DNA from: UBA4732 sp963823075
GTDB taxonomy: Bacteria > Planctomycetota > Planctomycetia > Gemmatales > Gemmataceae
Direction: 5' to 3'
Length of the DNA stretch: 64,000 bases
Assembly: GCA_963823075.1 (NCBI GenBank)
Contig: CAWGKE010000002.1
Coordinates: forward strand, 62,001 to 126,000
Numbering within the stretch: position 1 is the stretch's first letter; every line of letters starts with the position of its first letter. Position numbers and translations under genes: made by a program. This document shows, one piece after another, positions 26,457-35,152 of this stretch. The notes beneath the pieces were generated by a model. It did not search any database. It saw only the letters and a program-made list of their open reading frames with translations, and was not told the origin of the DNA.

Positions 26457-27121
26457 ACCTGATTCCCAACCGCTTTCTGTTCCGCGTCGCCTACCCATGC
26501 CGCCACGTCGGCGGACTGCCGCGCGACGGCGACGAGCTGCTCGACCTGCCGGACGTCTGCCGCATCGACAATTTCGCCGACATGGACGGCCGGCGGAACT
26601 TCGCCGACGTGCGTCTGGCGTGGAACGTGGACGGCCTGGCGCTCCAGGTGGAGCTGCGCGGCAAGGAACAGCCGCCGGCCGGCGACGCCTCACGGCCGCG
26701 CCACTCCGACGGCGTGTCGCTGTGGATCGACACGCGCGACGCCCGCACCAGCCACCGGGCCAGTCGCTATTGCCATCAGTTCCATTTCCTGCCGACCGGG
26801 GCCGGGGCGGAAAAGGACGAGCCGGCCTTCGTTCAGGGCAAGATCAACCGGGCCATGCACGACGCGCCGACGGCGCCGGCCGGCTCGGTCCCGTTTCAGT
26901 TCCTGCGCCGAACGGGCGGATGGCGATTGGAGGCGTTCCTGCCGGCGGTCGCCCTGCACGGCTTCGACCCGGAACAGAACCCGCGCCTGGGCTTTTATTA
27001 CGCGGTTCGGGACGCGGAACTCGGGGAGCAGGCGCTGAGCGTCGGGTCGGACTTTCCCTATGCGGAAGACCCGACGTTGTGGAGCGTGCTGGAGCTGGTC
27101 CAGGCGGAAAGAGCGGAATAG
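26453..27121 (+). CDS. CBM9/DOMON-like beta-sandwich protein of unknown function
   Basis: This 222-residue soluble protein has no signal peptide. FADMDGRRNFADVRLAWNVD, LALQVELRGKEQPP, SDGVSLWIDTRDARTSHRAS, WRLEAFLPAVALHGFDPEQN and LGFYYAVRDAELGEQ follow the strand order of the CBM9-like domain used in sugar-binding and cytochrome-associated proteins. The start codon overlaps the nadA stop (ATGA). Such proteins next to nadA look like a conserved planctomycete hypothetical; no catalytic residues are apparent and I cannot name a ligand. Confidence 0.75.
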   Translation: MNLIPNRFLFRVAYPCRHVGGLPRDGDELLDLPDVCRIDNFADMDGRRNFADVRLAWNVDGLALQVELRGKEQPPAGDASRPRHSDGVSLWIDTRDARTSHRASRYCHQFHFLPTGAGAEKDEPAFVQGKINRAMHDAPTAPAGSVPFQFLRRTGGWRLEAFLPAVALHGFDPEQNPRLGFYYAVRDAELGEQALSVGSDFPYAEDPTLWSVLELVQAERAE

Positions 27122-27136
27122 GTCGCGCAATCGAAA

Positions 27137-27168
27137 GGGCCGGGCCGATCCGAAGATCGGCCCGGCCC
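27137..27168. terminator. Bidirectional hairpin terminator
   Basis: A perfect 14-bp GC-rich stem (27137-27150 with 27155-27168, loop CGAA) lies between the converging CBM9-like and RRM genes. It is followed by CGCTTTGTGTTT on the plus strand and preceded by TCGAAAGG, so it can serve both directions. Confidence 0.75.
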
Positions 27169-27198
27169 CGCTTTGTGTTTCTCATGCAAGGGAGAGGC

Positions 27199-27570
27199 TT
27201 AATAGCGTCGTCCGCCGCCGCCCCCGCCACCGTACCCACCACCGCCGCCGCCGCTCCGGCCTCCGCCGTAGCCGCCGCGCCCGCCTCCGCCACCGCCCGG
27301 CCCGCGCCCGCCGCCGCCTTCCGGCTTCGGCCGCGCTTCATTCACAGTCAGGGGCCGGCCCTCCACCTCGACGCCGTTCATGGCGGCGACGGCCGCCTGC
27401 GCCTCGGCGTCCGAACCCATCTCCACGAAGCCGAAGCCCTTGGAGCGGCCGGTGTCCCGGTCCATAATCACCTGCGCCGACGTGACGCTGCCATGCGCCG
27501 CGAACAGGCGCTGCAGTTCGCCGTCGCCGACGCTGTAGGCAAGGTTGCCTACGTACAACTTCTTTCCCAT
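27199..27570 (-). CDS. Small RNA-binding protein with RRM and glycine-rich tail
   Basis: This is a 123-residue protein. One RNA-recognition motif fills residues 1-80: RNP-2 KLYVGNLAYSV and RNP-1 GRSKGFGFVEM, whose aromatic residues stack on RNA bases, with helix EAQAAVAAMNGVEVEG between strands. The rest is a Gly/Arg/Tyr-rich tail (RGGYGGGRSGGGG) that can bind RNA loosely. Such proteins are found in cyanobacteria and planctomycetes and are often cold-regulated; the function here is presumed RNA chaperone. A -10 box about 190 bases upstream suggests a long 5' UTR. Confidence 0.95.
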   Translation of the reverse strand: MGKKLYVGNLAYSVGDGELQRLFAAHGSVTSAQVIMDRDTGRSKGFGFVEMGSDAEAQAAVAAMNGVEVEGRPLTVNEARPKPEGGGGRGPGGGGGGRGGYGGGRSGGGGGGYGGGGGGGRRY

Positions 27571-27763
27571 GGTTCAATCCTGGCCCTATCCGAAGAGCGG
27601 GCACAACGGGGACTGGCGGAAACGAATCGCAACCCCCTGCGGGTTGGCGCCGCTTCGCGCACGATTCAAGACGTCGCAATGGACAGGGGAAAGGCGAATG
27701 GGAAGTTGGGGCGCTCAGAAGAGGCTCACGTCCACGGACCAATCCACGTGCCCAAGTCGCTCT

Positions 27764-27769
27764 ATTATA
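27764..27769 (-). promoter_or_regulatory. Likely -10 box for the RRM gene
   Basis: Read on the minus strand, TATAAT occurs in GGCTATAATAGAGC about 190 bases before the RRM start codon. No good -35 box is seen at 17 bases. It would give a 5' UTR of about 185 bases. Confidence 0.45.
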
Positions 27770-27879
27770 GCCGGGCGGATCGGCTGTGGATAGTCCTTGT
27801 CGAATTTTTTTCGGATTTTTCGGCGGGCCGATCCCGCCCATCCCCGCGCGGGGCGCTTCGGCCCCGCGGCGGCGTCGGA

Positions 27880-28134
27880 TCACTCGGGGACGGCGGCGTC
27901 GGCCGGCTTTTGCCGCAACGGCCCGCGGTAGGTGATGCGGCCCTTGTTGAGGTCGTACGGGGAAATGGCCACCGTGACGATGTCGCCCGGCAGGATGCGG
28001 ATGAAGTTCTTGCGGATCTTGCCCGCGATGTGGGCGACGATTTCGTGCCCATTGTCGAGGCGCACGCGGAACTGGGTGTTGGCCAGCGCCGCGACCACCT
28101 TGCCTTGAACCTGAATCGATTCCTCTTTCGCCAT
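27880..28134 (-). CDS. infA: Translation initiation factor IF-1
   Basis: This 84-residue protein is close to the usual IF-1 length (about 72) with a short C-terminal extension (KPADAAVPE). The S1/OB-fold is clear: MAKEESIQVQGKVVAALANT, QFRVRLDNGHEIVAHIAGKI and RKNFIRILPGDIVTVAISPY ending DLNKGRITYRG. IF-1 binds the A site of the small ribosomal subunit during initiation. The start at 28134 has GGGGAGA upstream; the open frame continues further upstream without homology. Confidence 0.97.
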   Translation of the reverse strand: MAKEESIQVQGKVVAALANTQFRVRLDNGHEIVAHIAGKIRKNFIRILPGDIVTVAISPYDLNKGRITYRGPLRQKPADAAVPE

Positions 28135-28545
28135 ACGTTCTCCCCTGCGTGGAACCAGGCGGACCCAACGACCCGAACCGCGGCGGGCGTTCCATGACCC
28201 GCGGGAGGCTGGCGCCGACGCGCCTGGCTGCGTCTGCTGCAATGGCCTCGCCGGACCCTGGCGCAAGGCGGGTTAGGACGGCGGGACTTCGTATCCGTGT
28301 CCGACGCCAGGGATGGAATCGTGCATCCTTGCAGTATTATAGTAGCCCGCGCGGCGCCGGCGGACCAGAGGAAATCACGGCCGAACGCGCTCACGGGCAG
28401 CGTGGGCGGCAGGGGAGGGGCGCGGTATATTGCCGGAGCAGTCGCCGACCTGATTCCGTACCGGCGGGCTTACGCCGCGCCGCGCGCCGTTGCTATGATG
28501 AACCGTCGTGCCGGGTTCACGATCCGAGGGCCGCCGAGGACGCCG
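28135..28545. promoter_or_regulatory. Divergent promoter region between infA and a TetR gene
   Basis: This 410-base region separates infA from the TetR-family gene. On the minus strand a -10-like TATAAT (28336-28341, in CTACTATAATACTG) lies about 200 bases upstream of infA. On the plus strand TATGAT near 28494-28499 could be the -10 of the regulator gene. No hairpin operator is evident. Confidence 0.4.
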
Positions 28546-29187
28546 ATGACCGCCCCGCAACGCCGACGGAACGAGGCGTCCCGGCCGACCCCGCGCCTGA
28601 CCCGGGCCGAACGCAAACGCCAACTCCTCACGCACGCCAAGCAGCTGTTCGTTCAGTTCGGCTACCGGGAAACCACCACCGAAAAGATCGCGGCGGCGGC
28701 CGGTATCACGGAGCCGGTCCTCTACCGTCACTTCGACAGCAAGAAGGCCCTGTTCCTGGAAGTGCTGGAGGAAGTCCGCGCCGCCACGCTCCACCGCTGG
28801 AACGCGGAAACCGCGCACCTCACCGAGCCGCTGGCCCGGCTGCACGCCGTCATGGACCTCTACCTCGGCGCCACGCGGGAACACGCCCTCGAATTCCGCG
28901 TCATGCACCGGACGCTGGTCGAAAGCGACGACGAGGAAATCGTCGCCATGCTGCGGTCGTTCTACCTCGACAGCGAGGCGTTGCTGGCGCGCATCATCAC
29001 CGAGGGCCAACAAACCGGCGTTTTCCGCCGTTCGTTGGACCCGCGCGTCGGCGCCTGGGAACTGATCCGCACGGCCCTGGGCTATACGCTGACGTTGCCG
29101 CTTGGCGTTCCCCTCTACACCGAGACGGACTATCTGCCGCGGGCCATCGACTGCCTGCTGCTGTGCCTGCTCAAAACGGACGTGTAA
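28546..29187 (+). CDS. TetR/AcrR-family transcriptional regulator
   Basis: The protein has 213 residues. The N-terminal helix-turn-helix is typical: RKRQLLTHAKQLFVQFGYRE, TTTEKIAAAAGITEPVLYRH and FDSKKALFLEVLEEV. The C-terminal ligand domain is helical (MDLYLGATREHALEFRVMHR) and of unknown specificity. ATG 28546 is preferred, with GAGG upstream; another ATG at 28498 would add 16 residues. There is no adjacent efflux pump or enzyme gene to hint at its target. Confidence 0.9.
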   Translation: MTAPQRRRNEASRPTPRLTRAERKRQLLTHAKQLFVQFGYRETTTEKIAAAAGITEPVLYRHFDSKKALFLEVLEEVRAATLHRWNAETAHLTEPLARLHAVMDLYLGATREHALEFRVMHRTLVESDDEEIVAMLRSFYLDSEALLARIITEGQQTGVFRRSLDPRVGAWELIRTALGYTLTLPLGVPLYTETDYLPRAIDCLLLCLLKTDV

Positions 29188-29197
29188 CCTCGTGAAA

Positions 29198-29258
29198 TCC
29201 GAGCCGCGACCATAAGGGAGCGGTTTTCTCCCGCGTTCCCTTACGGTCGCGGCTCGGA
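29198..29258. repeat. 22-bp inverted repeat downstream of the TetR gene
   Basis: The arms 29198-29219 and 29237-29258 (TCCGAGCCGCGACCATAAGG and its complement) pair with one G-U. It begins 10 bases past the TetR stop codon. It may act as a terminator, but the sequence looks like a dispersed intergenic palindrome because no T run follows. Confidence 0.8.
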
Positions 29259-29328
29259 CCCTGACGGTCGCCGTCCGAGTGTTTCCCGGCCGGCTTTTGA
29301 CATCTCGGCTTTTCGAGCTACGTTTCCG

Positions 29329-31548
29329 GTGTCCCTCGCGCTCCGAATCCCGTCCGCGGCGCCGCCCACCCCTTCCGCCGCTTCGTCCCTGCGTCCGTCC
29401 CCCCTTTCGGCTGCACCGTGGCGCCGGGCGCCCTTATTGACCGCGGATAAAAAGGATATTCCATGCTACCTATACCGAGTCCGCCGTCCCCTCTCTGTTC
29501 CCGCCCTCGCGTCCCGCGTACACCCCCTGCGGCTGGAGGAGCTGGAGCCGCGGACGACGCCCAGCCTGATGGGCAATCAACTGTTCCCCTCCGACAACCC
29601 CTGGAACCAGAAGATAACCGACGCCCCCGCGGCCGCGAACTCCGCCGCGCTCGTCGCCGCGATCGGACTCAACGCCCCCCTGCACGCCGACTTCGGCACC
29701 ACCTGGGCCGGCGCCCTCAACGGCATCCCCTACAACGTCGTCTCCGGCTCGCAACCGAAGGTCAACGTCGTCATCGACGCTTATCCGGATGAAAGCGATC
29801 TTCTTCCTGTTCCCATCCCCGCCAACGCCCTGATGGAGGGCGACCCGCTGCCGCCGGCCCAGAACCACGGCGACCGCCACATGATCGTCTACGATCAGGA
29901 CAACAACATCGTTTACGAGCTGTACAACGCCCATCGGCCGTCCGAGGAAAGCGACGGCCTGTGGCACGCGGACTCCGAAGCGGTCTGGAACCTGAACCAG
30001 GACACGTTCCGCACGCCGGGATGGACCTCCGCCGACGCGGCCGGCCTGCCGATTTTGCCTGGCCTCGTCCGGGCCGACGAGGTGCTGAGCCAGGGCGCCA
30101 TCACCCACGCCCTGCGCTTCACCGTGCCCGCGACGGACACGGCCTACGTTTACCCCGCGTCGCACGAGGCCGGCGTCAACGACCCCACGCTGCCGCCGAT
30201 GGGCGAGCGATTCCGCCTGAAAGCGAGCGTGGACATCTCCAGTTATCCCGCCGACGACCGCATCATCCTCCAGGCGCTGAAGGACTACGGCATGAGCGTG
30301 GCCGACAACGGATCGCCGTGGTATCTGAGCGGCGCACCGTCGTCGAGCTGGAGCGACGGCGATCTCCACCTGCTCGGCCAGTTGAGCGGCGCCGACTTCG
30401 AGGCGGTGGACCTGACGCCGATTGTGACGTCGCTCAGCCCGGCGTCCGGCCCGACGACGGGCGGCGCCAAGCTGCTCATCAACGGCCAGGACTTCAGCGG
30501 CGCGGCCGGAATGCTGCATGTCTCCTTCGGCGGCGTGGACGCCGGGCCGGTCCAGGTCCTCTCCGATACGCAGCTGCTCGTCACGGCGCCGGCCCAGGCG
30601 GCCGCGGGCGCCGTGGACGTCACCGTCAGCAGTCCCTACGGCACGTCGGCGATCTCGGCGGCGGATCGGTACACCTACGTCACCGGCGGGCCGGTGTTCG
30701 TCCTGGGCGGCGACGGTTCCCTGACGCAGTACGACCCGGTGAGCGGCGTGACGCCGCTGTCTCCGGCCGGGACCATCCTGTCGATCAGCGCGGTCGCCGA
30801 CGGGTCGGGCGCCAACGACGTTTTCGCATTGACATCGGATCGTCACCTGTGGGAACACACGCCGGCCGGCTGGGCCATGCTGTCGGCCGGCTCGTTCCAG
30901 CAGCTTTCCGCCGCGACCAACAAGTCCGGCGGCGCCGTCGTCTTCGCCGTGCCGACCGATAACTCTTTATGGGAGTACAGTAATCTCTATTCCGGCGGCT
31001 GGGCGATGCTGTCGCCGGCCGGCAGCGTCTTGTCGATCAGCGCCGTGACTGACGCCTCCGGCGCCGATGACGTGTACGCCGTGACGGCGGACCATCACCT
31101 CTGGGAACACACCCCCGCCGGCTGGGCCTTCCTGTCCGGGGGCGCCTTCCAGCAGGTCAGCGCCGGCCTCAACGGGGCAGGCCAGGCGGTCGCCTACGGT
31201 GTGCTGGCCGACGCTTCGCTGTGGGAGTACAGTCCCGCCTTCAGCGGCGGCTGGGCGATGCTGTCGCCGACCGGCTCGGTGCTGGCGGTCGCCGCTGGAG
31301 GGGCCGATGAAGTGTTCGCGGTGACAGCGGACCATCACCTGTGGGACCACCATCTGGCCGGCTGGTCGCTGCTGTCGGCCGGCTCGTTCGCTTCGATCGG
31401 CGCCACGAAGAATGCGTCCGGGCAGGGCGAACTCTTCGGCGTGCTGGCGGACGGGTCGCTGTGGGAGTACAACCCCGCCTTTTCGGGCGGGCCGTGGCAA
31501 GAGGTCGTTGCAACAGGAGTGCGGAGCGCGGCGCCGCCGCGGCGGTAA
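29329..31548 (+). CDS. LEPR-motif surface protein with IPT/TIG and propeller-like repeats
   Basis: Up to 739 residues. Near residue 68 is HPLRLEELEPRTTPSL, the planctomycete N-terminal sorting motif for large exported proteins. Next comes a domain beginning NPWNQKITDAPAAANSAALV with conserved GDRHMIVYDQDNNIVYELYN, not identified. An IPT/TIG immunoglobulin-like domain follows (TSLSPASGPTTGGAKLLING). Then come about eight repeats of a sixty-residue propeller-like unit with DHHLWEHTPAGWAMLS or DxSLWEYxxxxSGGWAMLS patterns, as in tectonin-like propellers. The N-terminus is unsure: the best start is ATG 29463 (AAAAGGA upstream), but it lies in another frame, so one indel near 29465-29500 is suspected. 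Confidence 0.8.
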   Translation: MSLALRIPSAAPPTPSAASSLRPSPLSAAPWRRAPLLTADKKDIPCYLYRVRRPLSVPALASRVHPLRLEELEPRTTPSLMGNQLFPSDNPWNQKITDAPAAANSAALVAAIGLNAPLHADFGTTWAGALNGIPYNVVSGSQPKVNVVIDAYPDESDLLPVPIPANALMEGDPLPPAQNHGDRHMIVYDQDNNIVYELYNAHRPSEESDGLWHADSEAVWNLNQDTFRTPGWTSADAAGLPILPGLVRADEVLSQGAITHALRFTVPATDTAYVYPASHEAGVNDPTLPPMGERFRLKASVDISSYPADDRIILQALKDYGMSVADNGSPWYLSGAPSSSWSDGDLHLLGQLSGADFEAVDLTPIVTSLSPASGPTTGGAKLLINGQDFSGAAGMLHVSFGGVDAGPVQVLSDTQLLVTAPAQAAAGAVDVTVSSPYGTSAISAADRYTYVTGGPVFVLGGDGSLTQYDPVSGVTPLSPAGTILSISAVADGSGANDVFALTSDRHLWEHTPAGWAMLSAGSFQQLSAATNKSGGAVVFAVPTDNSLWEYSNLYSGGWAMLSPAGSVLSISAVTDASGADDVYAVTADHHLWEHTPAGWAFLSGGAFQQVSAGLNGAGQAVAYGVLADASLWEYSPAFSGGWAMLSPTGSVLAVAAGGADEVFAVTADHHLWDHHLAGWSLLSAGSFASIGATKNASGQGELFGVLADGSLWEYNPAFSGGPWQEVVATGVRSAAPPRR

Positions 31549-31577
31549 GGGGAAAGATTTCGATGGTACGGAAGGAG

Positions 31578-31651
31578 TACGCCCGGAGGGGCTCGAACCC
31601 CCAACCTGCGGTTCCGAAGACCGCTGCTCTATCCAGTTGAGCTACGGGCGC
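31578..31651 (-). tRNA. tRNA-Arg (anticodon UCG)
   Basis: The minus strand folds as a 74-base tRNA: acceptor GCGCCCG paired with CGGGCGT, D-arm AGCTCAACTGGATAGAGC, anticodon stem GCGGT/ACCGC with loop CTTCGGA (anticodon TCG, reading CGA), and T-arm with GGTTCGAGCC. CCA is not encoded. A tyrosine integrase gene starts 98 bases upstream of its 5' end, so this tRNA may be an attachment site, though its 3' end, the usual target, faces away from the integrase. Confidence 0.96.
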
Positions 31652-31748
31652 AAGTGCTTGTCCCACCTGCTGTTATTGACCCTTGCGGCCCACCGGGTAT
31701 TATAACGTTGACACCCGTTATGACACCCGAAGACCGGAAGGAGTCAAC

Positions 31749-32939
31749 ATGCCTCAGTCTACCCGCCCCGGGGGCGGAAGCAAGCCCGCAAAACCGCAAA
31801 AGCCCTATGACGGCTTCCCGCTGTTCCCGCACGCGACGCGGCGCTGGGCCAAGAAGGTCCGCGGCAAGACGCACTACTTCGGCCCGTGGTCCGACCCCGA
31901 CGCGGCCCTCAAGAAGTACCTGGAGCAGAAAGACGACCTGCACGCCGGCCGGACGCCGCGCGTCCAGGCGGACGGCTTCACGGTGCGTCTCTTACTAAAC
32001 CACTTCCTGACGGCGAAAAGACACCTGCTTGACACCCGCGAACTCACCGAACGGACCTTCCAGGACTACCACGCCACTTGCCAGCGCCTCGGCGAGTGCT
32101 TCGGCCTGACGCGCCTGGTGGACGACCTGGCGGCCGACGACTTCGGGCGGCTGCGCGTCGGGCTGGCGAAGGCCCGCGGCCCGGTCGCCCTGGGCAACGA
32201 GATTCAGCGCGTCCGCACCGTCTTCAAGTATGCTTACGACGCTGGCCTGATCGACAAGCCCATGCGGTTCGGCCCCGGCTTCAAACGGCCCAGCAAGAAG
32301 ACGCTGCGAAAAGAACGGGCGGCGAAAGGGCCGCGGATGTTTGAAGCGACGGAACTGCGGAAGATGATCGGCGCGGCCGGGGGGCAGCTGCGGGCGATGA
32401 TCCTCCTCGGCGTCAACGCCGGCTTCGGCAACGCGGACGTGGGGACGCTGCCGATCGCCGCCCTGGACCTGGACGCCGGTTGGGCGACCTACCCGCGGCC
32501 GAAAACGGGCGTTCCGCGCCGGGCCGCCCTTTGGCCGGAGACGGTCAAGGCGATCCGAGCCGTGCTGGCGAAGCGGCCGACGCCGCGGGACGAGGCGCAC
32601 GCCGAACTGGTGTTCGTGACAAAATACGGCAAGAGCTGGGCGAAGGCGGGCCGCGACAACCCGGTGAGCAAGGAGACGGCCAAACTGCTCAAGGAGCTGG
32701 GGCTGCACCGGCCGGGGCTGAACTTCTATGCGTTGAGACACACCTTCGAGACCGTCGGCGGCGACTCCCGCGATCAAGTGGCCGTCGATCACGTTATGGG
32801 CCACGCACGGGAGGACATGGCGAGCGTGTACCGGGAGAAGGTCGGCGACGACCGGCTGAAGGCGGTGAGCGACCACGTCCGGGGATGGCTGTTCCCGCGG
32901 CGGAAGGCGGAAGGCCAGGGGAGGAAGGGGGCGAAGTAG
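31749..32939 (+). CDS. Tyrosine recombinase/integrase
   Basis: The protein has 396 residues; AAGGAG precedes ATG 31749. The N-terminal part holds an arm-binding-like region (WAKKVRGKTHYFGPWSDPDA) and a SAM-like core-binding domain (ELTERTFQDYHATCQRLGEC). The catalytic domain ends with LNFYALRHTFETVGGDSRDQ (arginine of box II, with Tyr in place of the usual first His), VDHVMGHAREDMASVYREKV (His and the nucleophile Tyr) and a basic tail. The segment that usually carries the first catalytic arginine reads GVNAGFGNADVGTLPIAALD and lacks it. The protein should catalyse integration and excision of the element. Confidence 0.9.
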   Translation: MPQSTRPGGGSKPAKPQKPYDGFPLFPHATRRWAKKVRGKTHYFGPWSDPDAALKKYLEQKDDLHAGRTPRVQADGFTVRLLLNHFLTAKRHLLDTRELTERTFQDYHATCQRLGECFGLTRLVDDLAADDFGRLRVGLAKARGPVALGNEIQRVRTVFKYAYDAGLIDKPMRFGPGFKRPSKKTLRKERAAKGPRMFEATELRKMIGAAGGQLRAMILLGVNAGFGNADVGTLPIAALDLDAGWATYPRPKTGVPRRAALWPETVKAIRAVLAKRPTPRDEAHAELVFVTKYGKSWAKAGRDNPVSKETAKLLKELGLHRPGLNFYALRHTFETVGGDSRDQVAVDHVMGHAREDMASVYREKVGDDRLKAVSDHVRGWLFPRRKAEGQGRKGAK

Positions 32940-33174
32940 GCCGGCGAAGGCCGCACAACCGGAACGACGCTCACCCCTTCGCCAGCTTCCGGGCGCCGCC
33001 GGCGAACGGCCGGCGATCCCTCTCCCCGGACGCGGACGGCCAAGGTAGGCTATGAGGAATCGGGACGGCCGCAGCGATGGCCATCGCTGCGGACAAGCGG
33101 CCCTTCCGGCGCCGCGGCGCTCCATCCGCAGCCGCCGGCGGGGCCGGCCCGACCCGCCGAAATGGAGCGAGCTA

Positions 33175-34170
33175 ATGAGCGACCCCGCCTTCACCTCGTT
33201 GCCGGACTATCCCGAGCTCGACGCCTTCCGCGAGCGGTTCGCCGGCCTCACCGCCGAGAAGCAAGGCGAGCTGCTGCAGCTGGCCGAGAGGCTGCGGCCC
33301 TACCACAAAAACAGAGTCCGCCGGGCGGACATGACGCCTGAACAGCAGGCGGAGTACGACCTGCTGATGGAGGCCCTGGGCCAGGACGGCGAGCACGAGC
33401 CGCCGGACGGGTGGTTCAGCCCCGACGCCGGGTACTACGCGCTGGCGACGAAGCTGAAGCAGTTCGGCGGCGATCTCACGCCGCGCATCGTCGTCTTTGG
33501 CTCGGCGGAAGACGACCGCGGCCCGAGTCGGGTGCGGCGGGGGCTGGAGGAAGCCGGGCAGGACATCGACGGGATGCGACGCGCCATGGCTCTCGTCGAT
33601 CACGTGGTTCACGCGCCGGACGTTTCCCAGCGCGCCGTTGATGGCGTGGCTGAAGTCTGGCTCGACTGCTTCCCGAACAAGCCCTTTCCGGGCGGCTTGC
33701 GAGTCGCCAACTGGCTGGAGGCCCTCGACTCGTTGAGCCGCGTCCGGGCGGCCCTGGATGCGCATGAAGCGACTGAGTCCGTCCCAAGGACGCCGAACGC
33801 CCCGCCTCCAGGCGAGAGCAAGAACGGAGACCAGCCCCCCGATGGGCCCGCCGTCTACCTAACAAGCTGGAACGAAATCCTTGCCGCGCTGGAACAGAAA
33901 GGACGAGCCGGCCAAGCCAAAGTCCGGGCCCTCCACAAGCAACATGCCGGCCCCATCATCATGCCAGGCAAAGGCGGCCAGCCGCGCGTCGAGCGTCGGG
34001 CCCTGCTCAGCTGGTGGGAGGGCATCTCCCAGCGCTGGGAGGAGCTGCGGCAGCGGCAACAAGATCGGAAGGCGACGACGGAATCCACTCACGCCTACGG
34101 GCGGAGCGGAACGGTTGCGCCCGGCGTCTCCGGCAGCGTGAAGAAGCGCCGAAAGGACCGCAAGCCCTAA
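33175..34170 (+). CDS. Hypothetical protein with C-terminal DNA-binding-like segment
   Basis: The protein has 331 residues, with GGAG before ATG 33175. The N-terminal part (DYPELDAFRERFAGLTAEKQ) is helical and not recognised. The C-terminal 90 residues (SWNEILAALEQKGRAGQAKV, RALHKQHAGPIIMPGKGGQP, VERRALLSWWEGISQRWEEL) look like a winged-helix or excisionase-type domain with a basic tail (GSVKKRRKDRKP). It lies directly after the integrase and may regulate or assist recombination; this is inference. Confidence 0.75.
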   Translation: MSDPAFTSLPDYPELDAFRERFAGLTAEKQGELLQLAERLRPYHKNRVRRADMTPEQQAEYDLLMEALGQDGEHEPPDGWFSPDAGYYALATKLKQFGGDLTPRIVVFGSAEDDRGPSRVRRGLEEAGQDIDGMRRAMALVDHVVHAPDVSQRAVDGVAEVWLDCFPNKPFPGGLRVANWLEALDSLSRVRAALDAHEATESVPRTPNAPPPGESKNGDQPPDGPAVYLTSWNEILAALEQKGRAGQAKVRALHKQHAGPIIMPGKGGQPRVERRALLSWWEGISQRWEELRQRQQDRKATTESTHAYGRSGTVAPGVSGSVKKRRKDRKP

Positions 34171-34266
34171 GCCGGCCTCGCTCGGCCTGCAAAAACGTCC
34201 GAAAACGTTCCAAACCTCATCGCGCCGCGCTGCTATCCGCCAGTTTGTGGAGGAGGGCACGCGGTA

Positions 34267-34462
34267 TGTTGCTTTACCCCGAAGAGATTGACAAGCGGCT
34301 TAACTGGCCCCCCGGCCGGGCCGAACGGCTCGCGCGCGGAAGAAGCTCCCTCACGTCCTGCTGCCTGACGGCGCCGTCCGGTTCCGCTGGGAGGAGGACA
34401 TCGAGCCGCTGCTTGTTTGCGTGGCGGCGGAAGGGGGCGACGATGCGCGCAGCGATTGCTAA
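34267..34462 (+). pseudogene. Small excisionase-like protein, frameshifted
   Basis: The first frame gives MLLYPEEIDKRLNWPPGRAE, RLARG; a second frame then gives KKLPHVLLPDGAVRFRWEED and IEPLLVCVAAEGG to a TAA at 34460. Together they make a protein of about 65 residues resembling MerR-like excisionases (helix-turn-helix plus a wing with LPDGxVRF). The indel is near 34350. It overlaps the next gene by 20 bases. Confidence 0.55.
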
Positions 34463-34736
34463 GCGCCGGCTGACGCCGCTGTCTGACGCCGCGACTTGCC
34501 TCACGCCGCCGGAGCTGGCGCGGCGATGGCGGACGAGCCCCGACAAGATCCTGGGTTTCATTGGCAACGGCCAGCTGAGGGCGTTCAACGTCGCGGCCAG
34601 CCCATCCGGCCGCCCCCGCTGGCCGATCGCCCTCGTGGACGTACTGGCCTTCGAGCGGACCCGGGCCGCGCAGTCCCGGCCGGCGTCCGCCCCGCGGCGG
34701 CGGAAGGCGGCGGCGGGGGTCATCGAGTTTTTCTAG
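34443..34736 (+). CDS. Helix-turn-helix protein (excisionase/MerR-like, 97 residues)
   Basis: CLTPPELARRWRTSPDKILG followed by FIGNGQLRAFNVAASPSGRP and WPIALVDVLAFERTRAAQ is the pattern of short winged-helix excisionase proteins (PPELARRW and RPRWRI-type wing). A basic C-terminus (PRRRKAAAGVIEFF) would contact DNA. It overlaps the preceding small gene by 20 bases. It is probably an excision or copy-control factor for the element. Confidence 0.7.
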   Translation: MRAAIAKRRLTPLSDAATCLTPPELARRWRTSPDKILGFIGNGQLRAFNVAASPSGRPRWPIALVDVLAFERTRAAQSRPASAPRRRKAAAGVIEFF

Positions 34737-34810
34737 CGGCGAAGTGGTCTGAAATGGTCGCGGCCCGCGCGGGGTGCAGATCCCGGCGGGCCGCTAGGTG
34801 TGGCGGAATC

Positions 34811-35152
34811 ATGGTACATGGTGCGTGCGAGAATGGCAACGCCGGCGGAGTCGCGCAGTCCGCTGTACGCGCGGAGCTGGCCCGCATCGCCGGCCGGTTC
34901 GAGGCCGCCGACCGCCGCGCGAAGGCGGCCGACGCGGCCGCCGACCGCGAGGCCGCCGAGGCGGAGCGTCAGGACGCCGCCGGGGAGTTCTGGGCTGCCG
35001 GCGAGGACCTGGCCCAGCTGCTGCTGCTGCTGCTCCGGTACGCCGTCCGGAATCAGCCAGAGGCGCTGACCGCTCTGCTGGCCGAGGCGCTGCGCCCGGA
35101 GCTGAGGCCGATTTTAGAGGCCGTGGCCCGGCTGGAGGCGCGCCGGCCATGA
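34811..35152 (+). CDS. Alanine-rich helical protein of unknown function (113 residues)
   Basis: The protein is dominated by heptad-like Ala/Glu/Arg helix (RIAGRFEAADRRAKAADAAA, then DREAAEAERQDAAGEFWAAG) and ends with RPILEAVARLEARRP. It has a leucine run (QLLLLLLRYAVR) but no signal peptide. The start is not certain because ATG 34819 lies in another frame. Its stop overlaps the RepA-like start (ATGA), so the two are probably co-translated. No family is recognised. Confidence 0.55.
   Translation: MVHGACENGNAGGVAQSAVRAELARIAGRFEAADRRAKAADAAADREAAEAERQDAAGEFWAAGEDLAQLLLLLLRYAVRNQPEALTALLAEALRPELRPILEAVARLEARRP

Noticed and set aside
27780..27879. A T-rich stretch with GC hairpins after infA as its terminator
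   Set aside because: On the infA strand the run after the hairpin is A-rich and not T-rich, so it does not fit an intrinsic terminator.
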